Shown here piece by piece: positions 6,710 through 10,480 of a stretch of DNA of 10,480 nucleotides. The position numbers and the translations under genes were made by a program. The first letter of the stretch is position 1; every line of letters starts with the position of its first letter. The notes under the pieces were generated by a model, which had not been told where the DNA came from, ran no database searches, and worked only from the letters and a program-made list of their open reading frames with translations. Origin of the DNA: FEN-987 sp035524675 (GTDB taxonomy: Archaea; Thermoproteota; Bathyarchaeia; 40CM-2-53-6); assembly GCA_035524675.1 (NCBI GenBank), contig DATKOK010000075.1:1-10480 (forward strand), given 5' to 3'.

Positions 6710-7105
6710 TTGCCCTTGTTCTTCACGCCTGTCGAAGTCGACGAGATTCTTCCAGAGATCGAGAGAACCGTATCTTACATTGCGGAGATCAAGAAGAGCT
6801 CTGAGGCGCTAAGTGACGAGGCCGAGATGGCTGACGCGATCGGTCGACTTCAACAGGAAATCCAGAAGCTTGAAGACTTGGGATGCGTGTTGAAGGATTT
6901 GAGCATTGGATTGGTTGACTTCCCTGCAGTGAGGCTTGGAGTACGTGTTTGGCTCTGTTGGAAGTTAGGAGAGAGGAAAGTTAGATTCTGGCATGGCCTC
7001 CATGAAGGCTTCGCAAATCGAAAGCCGGTGAATGAGACTGATTTCTACATTGACGATATGGCGATCAAGGCATTAAGCGGACAAATCTCGAAGCCTACAC
7101 AATAA
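6710..7105 (+). CDS. DUF2203 family protein
   Basis: A 131-residue cytosolic protein of the DUF2203 family, function unknown, present in many archaea and bacteria. It begins with the family opening FFTPVEVDEILPEIERT (4-20), continues through a long helical hairpin (about 20-60, Glu/Lys-rich, coiled-coil-like), then the signature KDLSIGLVDFPA (62-73), WLCWKLGE (81-88) and FWHGLHEGFANRKP (93-106). I chose TTG 6710, with AGGT 5 bp upstream and a TATA box at 6672-6679; the open frame reaches an ATG at 6665, but those 15 residues do not resemble the family. Its 3' end overlaps the convergent methyltransferase gene by 33 bp. Confidence 0.88.
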   Translation: MPLFFTPVEVDEILPEIERTVSYIAEIKKSSEALSDEAEMADAIGRLQQEIQKLEDLGCVLKDLSIGLVDFPAVRLGVRVWLCWKLGERKVRFWHGLHEGFANRKPVNETDFYIDDMAIKALSGQISKPTQ

Positions 7106-7666
7106 CACTTGCAGTTCCTCGAAGAATAGCTTTCGAGATGCAGCGACTCTGAATGATAGCTCACGGTACCCGTCAATTATCCGAGAAGGATCATTTAGAC
7201 TACTGACCAGGAGTAACGCAAAACCGCCGTCCTTCAAATGAAGCGACAAAGCTCCGAGGAATCGGTCAATGAGCCGTACACCGCAATTTCCTCCGTCAAC
7301 GGCAGGGTCTTCGATTTTGCCGCTCGGAAGGTAAGGGGGATTAAATAAGACAACGTCGAATCTTGCTGTTGCTATTTCGGAGAAAAGATCAGACCTTACG
7401 GCATTGAGTCTCAAGTTTAACTTACGAGCAGCGATTTTTATGTTCTCAAGAACTGAACCTTCGATATCCACAACTGTAACATGTGCGCCCCTTTGCGCGC
7501 ACAGCAAGCCGAGTATGCCTGACCCAGTTCCTATGTCTAAGACGTCCTTATCGTGTAGTGATATCGTCGAGAGTGCTTCAATCATTAAGAAAGTGTCGTC
7601 GCTTGGAGTATAGACTTGCTCAGAGGGCTTGCCGATTGCTGACAGAATTTCCTGTATGTCTGACAT
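7073..7666 (-). CDS. HemK2/Mtq2-like class I methyltransferase (probable aRF1 glutamine methylase)
   Basis: A 197-residue S-adenosylmethionine-dependent methyltransferase. VYTPSDDTFLMIEAL (18-32), motif I DIGTGSG (44-50), the acidic VVDIE (65-69) and the catalytic FNPPYLP (108-114) are diagnostic of the HemK family. The short length with no separate N-terminal domain, the opening (V)Y.PS.DTFL and GGNCGVRLIDRFL (125-137) match the archaeal/eukaryotic HemK2 (N6AMT1, Mtq2) branch. That branch methylates the GGQ glutamine of class-1 release factor, usually with the Trm112 partner. Start is ATG 7666, 11 bp after the metallo-hydrolase gene stops, so the two form an operon. It converges on and overlaps DUF2203. 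Confidence 0.92.
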   Translation of the reverse strand: MSDIQEILSAIGKPSEQVYTPSDDTFLMIEALSTISLHDKDVLDIGTGSGILGLLCAQRGAHVTVVDIEGSVLENIKIAARKLNLRLNAVRSDLFSEIATARFDVVLFNPPYLPSGKIEDPAVDGGNCGVRLIDRFLGALSLHLKDGGFALLLVSSLNDPSRIIDGYRELSFRVAASRKLFFEELQVLLCRLRDLSA

Positions 7667-7677
7667 TAGCTGGTTGC

Positions 7678-8289
7678 CTAAGGTTCCTTCATGAATTGAA
7701 TGAACTCTTCACGAGTTCTCTTTCTTAAGGTATAATTATTCTGACGCTCGTAACCGATAGTCGATGATTTCGTGGATCCGTAATCGTGTCCCGGGTAGAC
7801 CTCAACGCTGTCATCGAGTTTGAGAAGCTTGTTCAAGCTGTCGAACATTTCACTGCTATTCCCACCCGCGAGGTCGGTTCTGCCACATTCTCCGACAAAT
7901 AACGTATCACCCGTCAAGACCTTGTTCCCTACTAGTAGACAGATATGATCAGGGCAATGGCCTGGCGTATGTATTACTTTCATACTGACATCGCCGACAT
8001 TGATTTTGTCACCCTCTTTGACGGATACGTCCTTGGACACGGGTGAAGATGCGTGGGCTACTATCTTCGCTCCAGTACGTTTAGAAACAGTTTCGTTCCC
8101 TCCGACATGATCAGAGTGCGAATGGGTGTTAATGATTAGCGAGACCTTAACGTTCAGTTCTGAGCATAATCGAAGAAGATTGTCGACTTCCCATGCAGGG
8201 TCTATCAATGCAGCTCTCCTTGTGGCTTCGTCGCCTATTATGTAAGAGAAGTTCTGATACGAACCCACTGGTACCTGTTTGAAGATCAT
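7678..8289 (-). CDS. Metallo-beta-lactamase-fold hydrolase, glyoxalase II/ETHE1-like
   Basis: A 203-residue cytosolic MBL-fold enzyme. Metal ligands are clear: THSHSDH (His56, His58, Asp60, His61), His111 in HTPGH, Asp128 in GDTLF and His168 in PGHDYG. The stretch GDTLFVGECGRTDLAGG (127-143) and the C-terminal GYERQNN (179-185) are typical of the hydroxyacylglutathione hydrolase / persulfide dioxygenase group. The GECGRTD wording and short C-terminus lean towards an ETHE1-like sulfur dioxygenase or a thioester hydrolase using a non-glutathione thiol. The substrate cannot be fixed from sequence. ATG 8289 lies about 28 bp after a box A on this strand, implying a leaderless transcript. It leads the operon with the HemK2-like gene. 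Confidence 0.92.
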   Translation of the reverse strand: MIFKQVPVGSYQNFSYIIGDEATRRAALIDPAWEVDNLLRLCSELNVKVSLIINTHSHSDHVGGNETVSKRTGAKIVAHASSPVSKDVSVKEGDKINVGDVSMKVIHTPGHCPDHICLLVGNKVLTGDTLFVGECGRTDLAGGNSSEMFDSLNKLLKLDDSVEVYPGHDYGSTKSSTIGYERQNNYTLRKRTREEFIQFMKEP

Positions 8290-8311
8290 TTGCTATTCTT
8301 CGCTCAGCCAA

Positions 8312-8320
8312 GCTTTAATC
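8312..8320. promoter_or_regulatory. Shared bidirectional box A
   Basis: GCTTTAATC reads as a TATA-like element in both directions (GATTAAAGC on the minus strand). It sits about 28 bp from the metallo-hydrolase ATG on the left and about 30 bp from the receiver-like ATG at 8346 on the right, fitting leaderless transcripts both ways. Confidence 0.45.
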
Positions 8321-8345
8321 AGTTTCTATGACTGGATGGTCGCGT

Positions 8346-8693
8346 ATGACAGTATTAGTGTACGAGCCTGACCTACTCTTCTCCTCAAAACTGGAAAGAC
8401 TTTCGCACTTGGTTGAGCAGGATTTTAGGGTGTTTTGCGACCTCACTTTGCTCGTTAAAGAAGCTCGTACGGAGAAGCCTCTCGCTTTCATTATCAACCT
8501 CGATGAGATGAAACCTGAAGCTGTTCAAGAATTAATTTCCTTTCATGTTCCAGTCTTGGGGTACTACTCGCATGTGAATTCCGAAACTGCTCGAAGGGCA
8601 CTGCACTTGGGTGTGAATCAGGTCGTTACCCGTAGGGCTTTCGTTACAAATGCCGAGGCAGCTATTCGTGAGTTGCTTGATTCTACCCGTTAA
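8346..8693 (+). CDS. Stand-alone receiver-like (CheY-fold) domain protein, degenerate
   Basis: A 115-residue single-domain protein with the alternating beta/alpha pattern of response-regulator receivers. Residues matching the active site are Glu7/Asp9 after the first strand (VLVYEPD), Asp53 at the end of the third (IINLDEM) and Ser75 after the fourth (GYYSHVNS). The invariant Lys after strand five is replaced, with VTRRAF (94-99) giving Arg96/Arg97. Phosphorylation by the usual mechanism is therefore uncertain; it could be a pseudo-receiver used for protein contacts. No histidine kinase or output domain is nearby. I chose ATG 8346 because the box A is too close for the ATG at 8328, which would add six residues. 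It overlaps the convergent nfo end by 11 bp. Confidence 0.7.
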   Translation: MTVLVYEPDLLFSSKLERLSHLVEQDFRVFCDLTLLVKEARTEKPLAFIINLDEMKPEAVQELISFHVPVLGYYSHVNSETARRALHLGVNQVVTRRAFVTNAEAAIRELLDSTR

Positions 8694-9525
8694 GCATTCG
8701 AGCTTTCTTCATGTCCCCTGCTGCGTCACGACTATCGTCGATTGGTGTTTCCAAGATGAATGGGAGTGCGCGAGTTGCTTCATGTTTGAAAAGGGCTTTG
8801 AAGCCTTCTTCTCCAATATACCCTAGACCGATGTGTTCATGCCGATCTCTCCCACATCCAAGTTCTCCTTTTGAATCATTCAGATGGATCACCTTCAATC
8901 TTTCTAGTCCAAGAGTGGATTCGAATTTCATCAACGTCTGATCAACACCATCTGGCGTCCGAATATCATAACCAGCTGCGAATACATGCGCGGTATCTAA
9001 GCAGATTCCAACTCTCTGCTTATCTTCGATCCCGTCGACGATTCGGCGAATCTCTTCAAATGTCGATCCCATGGAGTTCTTAGTGCCTGCAGTGTTCTCA
9101 AGAAGGAGCATTACATCGTTGTTGTTTTGGTCTAGAGCGAAGTTGATCGCAGAAACAAGGTTCACGAGTCCAATATCAGCGCCCTTTCCCAAATGACTTC
9201 CGAGGTGCGTCACAACGTAGGGTATCCCGAGAATTCCACAACGGTCAAGTTCTGCCGTGAGTGATTTTACCGATTTATTATAAATTGCCTTCTTCGGACT
9301 TGCAAGATTCGGCAGGTAGGGCATATGAGTCACGACGGGCGAGAGACCAAACTCTCTCGTTTTTCTTCGAAATTCTTGGACCTCTTGATCCGCTAGCCTA
9401 CTGAACTTCCATCCTCTGGGGTTGCGCGTAAACATTTGGAAGGTATCGCATGATAATTCACGAGCGTTGTCTGGCGCGTTATCGAGGGTTCCAGAAATAG
9501 AGACATGGAGACCGAGTTTAACCAA
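8683..9525 (-). CDS. nfo: Endonuclease IV (AP endonuclease)
   Basis: Cleaves the DNA backbone 5' of abasic sites in base excision repair, using three zinc ions in a TIM barrel. At 280 residues it matches the family length. Zinc ligands fall in the expected places: His67 (THMPY), His107 (THLGSH), Glu143 (LLENTAG), Asp177 and His180 (CLDTAHVFAAGYD), His214 (HLNDSKGELG), Asp227 and His229 (RDRHEHIGLG) and Glu259 (LETP). GSHLGKG and GYIGEEGF are also family signatures. Start is the TTG at 9525, encoding MVKLGLHVS; no other start would keep the first strand. The 127-bp gap to the divergent tRNA-His holds an 8-bp inverted repeat that may regulate it. Confidence 0.96.
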   Translation of the reverse strand: MVKLGLHVSISGTLDNAPDNARELSCDTFQMFTRNPRGWKFSRLADQEVQEFRRKTREFGLSPVVTHMPYLPNLASPKKAIYNKSVKSLTAELDRCGILGIPYVVTHLGSHLGKGADIGLVNLVSAINFALDQNNNDVMLLLENTAGTKNSMGSTFEEIRRIVDGIEDKQRVGICLDTAHVFAAGYDIRTPDGVDQTLMKFESTLGLERLKVIHLNDSKGELGCGRDRHEHIGLGYIGEEGFKALFKHEATRALPFILETPIDDSRDAAGDMKKARMLNG

Positions 9526-9564
9526 TGATCGTTTCCACTGAACGTTTTTGGAGATACTTGCTAA

Positions 9565-9597
9565 CTAGTAAAGCTGTTCTATCAAACCTTTTACTAG
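9565..9597. repeat. 8-bp inverted repeat in the nfo/tRNA-His gap
   Basis: CTAGTAAA (9565-9572) and TTTACTAG (9590-9597) are perfect inverted copies separated by 17 bp. They lie 40-72 bp upstream of the nfo start. An operator is possible, but an 8-bp pair at this spacing can occur by chance in a 10-kb window. Confidence 0.3.
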
Positions 9598-9668
9598 GGT
9601 CGGTTGGAGTTGGAAAGGTTGATATCCAATCGATTGCTGCAGCGTGACGAATGGCCGCCGTAGCGTAG

Positions 9669-9692
9669 AGGAGTCCACGAAACTCCGCGTAA
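9669..9692 (+). other. tRNA-His intron 1 (D-loop)
   Basis: 24 nt between G15 and C16. Hairpin GGAGT/ACTCC with loop CCACGAA follows a 3-nt AGA bulge (9667-9669). The exon D-stem strand GCGT pairs with intron GCGT (9687-9690), and the second bulge is AAC. The outer exon helix is absent, so this is a relaxed bulge-helix-bulge. Boundaries could shift by one base (9668-9691), giving A15 instead of G15. Confidence 0.8.
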
Positions 9693-9707
9693 CCTGGTAG
9701 CGTACAG

Positions 9708-9726
9708 ACCACACGTGTGGGTGCAA
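9708..9726 (+). other. tRNA-His intron 2 (anticodon stem, 29/30)
   Basis: 19 nt with a complete bulge-helix-bulge: outer AGC/GCT (9699-9701 with 9728-9730), central GTAC/GTGC (9702-9705 with 9721-9724), bulges AGA (9706-9708) and AAG (9725-9727), inner CCAC/GTGG. Cuts after the second base of each bulge give the only fully paired anticodon stem, CAGGG/CCCTG. Leaving CAAGG in place would create an A-C mismatch. Confidence 0.88.
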
Positions 9727-9755
9727 GGCTGTGGACCCTGCGGGCGGGGTTCAAA

Positions 9756-9778
9756 ACGTCATGAAAATGACGGGAAAA
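9756..9778 (+). other. tRNA-His intron 3 (T-loop, 59/60)
   Basis: 23 nt with a 6-bp hairpin CGTCAT/ATGACG closed by a GAAA tetraloop (9757-9772). Bulges AAA (9754-9756) and AAT (9777-9779) are cut after the second base. The T-stem itself is the outer helix and TTC/GAA forms a short central helix. Splicing restores the T-loop TTCAAAT. Confidence 0.87.
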
Positions 9779-9927
9779 TCCCCGCGGCGGCCCTCATCAT
9801 ATTTAGCCTATCCGAGTACGAGCACCTACCAGCAGCGGTCTCCCGTAATATGAATTTGACACGTAGCCAAACGGAGGTTGAGCTGTTAAGGTAAACCCGG
9901 AAATTCTGCACAACTAGACCTGAGAGC

Positions 9928-10020
9928 ATGCCCAAATGCCTCAACTGTGGAGTCAATGATGTCAGACAGGAGGGGGAATGGTGCTGGGAGTGTATAAAGG
10001 ATAGAGAAAGTCTAGACTGA
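9928..10020 (+). CDS. 30-residue zinc-binding microprotein
   Basis: A complete ATG-to-TGA frame encoding 30 residues: MPKCLNCGVN, then an 8-residue linker ending in WC, and WECI near the end. Cys4/Cys7 and Cys19/Cys22 form a CxxC-x11-CxxC pair of knuckles, the minimum for one zinc ribbon. Four cysteines in this spacing are unlikely by chance in 30 codons. A TATA-like TTAAGG near 9886 would give a short leader; no clear Shine-Dalgarno sequence is seen. It lies between tRNA-His and a second small CxxC protein, 65 bp downstream on the same strand. Function unknown. The 135 bp between tRNA-His and this gene hold no other gene. Confidence 0.6.
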   Translation: MPKCLNCGVNDVRQEGEWCWECIKDRESLD

Positions 10021-10085
10021 ATCTTGCGTCGTGACGGTTCCGAACGGAATGAGAACATTACCCAAATTCACGAGAACTTATTTGA

Positions 10086-10364
10086 TTGGTCGCCAGTTCT
10101 AGCGAACTCGAAGCTTGTGAAAAAGCGTTGATCGACAGAATGCAAAGTCGCACACCGGGGAAGGGTAGGTGTGAAATGTGCGGGAAGGATATCGCCACTA
10201 GGCGGGCGAAGTTCAAAGCTCAATATCTGGAATCGACACCTTCGCCCTTGCTCGACGAAGAGTCTCTGTCTTCGGTAGAAGTTGAGAAACGTGTCTGCGA
10301 AGTGTGTCTAGAGTCGCTGAAGAATTCGAAAAACGTTTCAGATTTAGCCTTCGAACGACTCTAG
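10086..10364 (+). CDS. Small zinc-finger-like protein, 92 residues
   Basis: An unrecognised protein with CEMCG (29-33) and CEVC (71-74) flanking a charged 38-residue middle segment that carries a basic patch (RRAKFKAQ) and an acidic stretch (LDEESLSSVEVE). Together the four cysteines probably bind one zinc. The N-terminal 20 residues are helical. Start is a TTG at 10086 with no evident ribosome-binding site, so the exact N-terminus is uncertain; the Cys motifs are unaffected. It is co-directional with the 30-residue microprotein upstream, and ends 52 bp before a tRNA-Ala gene. A nucleic-acid or ribosome-associated role is speculation. Confidence 0.7.
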   Translation: MVASSSELEACEKALIDRMQSRTPGKGRCEMCGKDIATRRAKFKAQYLESTPSPLLDEESLSSVEVEKRVCEVCLESLKNSKNVSDLAFERL

Positions 10365-10416
10365 TGCGACAGTCCGGTAAGGGTTAAAGGTCCGAAGTTG
10401 TTGGTCTAGTAAAAGT

Positions 10417-10480
10417 GGGCCGGTAGTTCAGCCTGGTATACTTTACCGTGGGCCAAAGAACGTCCGGTTTGCAAGTTTCA
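10417..10480 (+). tRNA. tRNA-Ala(UGC), 5' part, with D-loop intron and canonical intron (truncated by window)
   Basis: Acceptor strand GGGCCGG (10417-10423), TA, D-stem GTTC (10426-10429) and loop AGCCTGGTA are followed by 19 extra bases before the matching GAAC (10458-10461). Then come G26, the anticodon 5' strand TCCGG (10463-10467) and loop TTTGCA with anticodon TGC at 10470-10472. The next bases, AGTTTCA, cannot supply the expected CCGGA strand. A second intron therefore begins at the canonical 37/38 site (10474) and runs past the window edge. The GGGCCGG start suits archaeal tRNA-Ala. The 3' half is not visible. Confidence 0.85.
10439..10457 (+). other. tRNA-Ala D-loop intron
   Basis: 19 nt between A21 and G22, or one base earlier (20/21). 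Excision restores D-stem GTTC/GAAC. Exon TGG can pair with intron CCA (10453-10455), and bulges TAT and AAG are cut after their second base, as in tRNA-His. The inner helix is weak (TAC/GTG), so this is a relaxed splice motif. Confidence 0.78.

Larger units (their letters stand above)
9653..9792 (+). tRNA. tRNA-His(GUG) interrupted by three introns
   Basis: Removing three short inserts leaves a 74-nt cloverleaf without encoded CCA. Acceptor GCCGCCG (9654-9660) pairs with CGGCGGC (9785-9791), with encoded G-1 (9653) and C73 (9792), the histidine identity pair. D-stem GCGT (9663-9666) pairs with GCGT (9700-9703) around AG+CCTGGTA. Anticodon stem CAG+GG pairs with CCCTG (9736-9740), loop CTGTGGA with anticodon GTG at 9731-9733. 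T-stem CGGGG (9745-9749) pairs with CCCCG (9780-9784), loop TTCAAA+T. Introns are 9669-9692 (D-loop, 24 nt), 9708-9726 (between positions 29 and 30, 19 nt) and 9756-9778 (between 59 and 60, 23 nt). Each has an internal hairpin. There is no anticodon-loop intron at 37/38. Removal would need the archaeal splicing endonuclease. Confidence 0.92.

Noticed and set aside
9518..9754. 78-codon open frame on the minus strand between nfo and position 9754
   Set aside because: Its N-terminal half is antisense to the tRNA-His exons and introns, and the rest is low-similarity intergenic translation. The tRNA explains the sequence better.
9759..10058. 99-codon open frame on the minus strand
   Set aside because: It covers the tRNA-His 3' end and is antisense to the CxxC microprotein. 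Its Ser/Arg-rich translation has no domain features.

Overview
The window reads as archaeal and most likely belongs to the Thermoproteota (TACK) side, perhaps a relative of Nitrososphaeria or Bathyarchaeia; the exact lineage is inference. Support comes from intron-bearing tRNA genes with bulge-helix-bulge splice motifs, TATA-like box A elements about 25-30 bp before near-leaderless starts, many TTG/GTG starts, a HemK2-type release-factor methyltransferase, an archaeal-type IMP dehydrogenase and an F420/FMN split-barrel protein. Genes are short, closely packed and frequently switch strand. There is no sign of an insertion sequence, phage or CRISPR array.

Layout. 1-170: probable 3' end of an unidentified gene. 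382-3668, plus strand: IMP dehydrogenase (guaB), a DUF488 protein, a small PD-(D/E)xK nuclease-like protein and an FHA-domain protein. 3850-4573: a TPP riboswitch followed by the thiamine ECF substrate-binding protein ThiT, a self-contained thiamine-uptake unit under vitamin control. 4661-5740: a HypE/AIR-synthase-like ATP-grasping enzyme without the C-terminal cysteine of true HypE. 5833-6670, minus strand: a three-CxxC zinc protein and a PPOX-type flavin/F420 protein. 6710-7105, plus strand: DUF2203. 7073-8289, minus strand: HemK2-like methyltransferase preceded by a glyoxalase II/ETHE1-like metallo-hydrolase. 8346-8693, plus strand: a stand-alone degenerate receiver domain, sharing a bidirectional TATA element with the metallo-hydrolase. 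8683-9525, minus strand: endonuclease IV (nfo).

The most striking part is the right end. 9653-9792 is a tRNA-His(GUG) gene interrupted by three small introns, in the D-loop, the anticodon stem and the T-loop. Removing them gives a complete 74-nt tRNA with encoded G-1 and C73. The window ends inside a second tRNA gene, tRNA-Ala(UGC), with a 19-nt D-loop intron and what appears to be a canonical anticodon-loop intron running off the edge. Between the two tRNAs lie two tiny plus-strand zinc-binding proteins of 30 and 92 residues.

No single pathway unites the window. It is housekeeping (purine synthesis, base excision repair, translation termination, thiamine uptake) mixed with uncharacterised small proteins. 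The densest novelty is the multi-intron tRNA pair, the riboswitch-thiT unit, and the nuclease-like and FHA neighbours.
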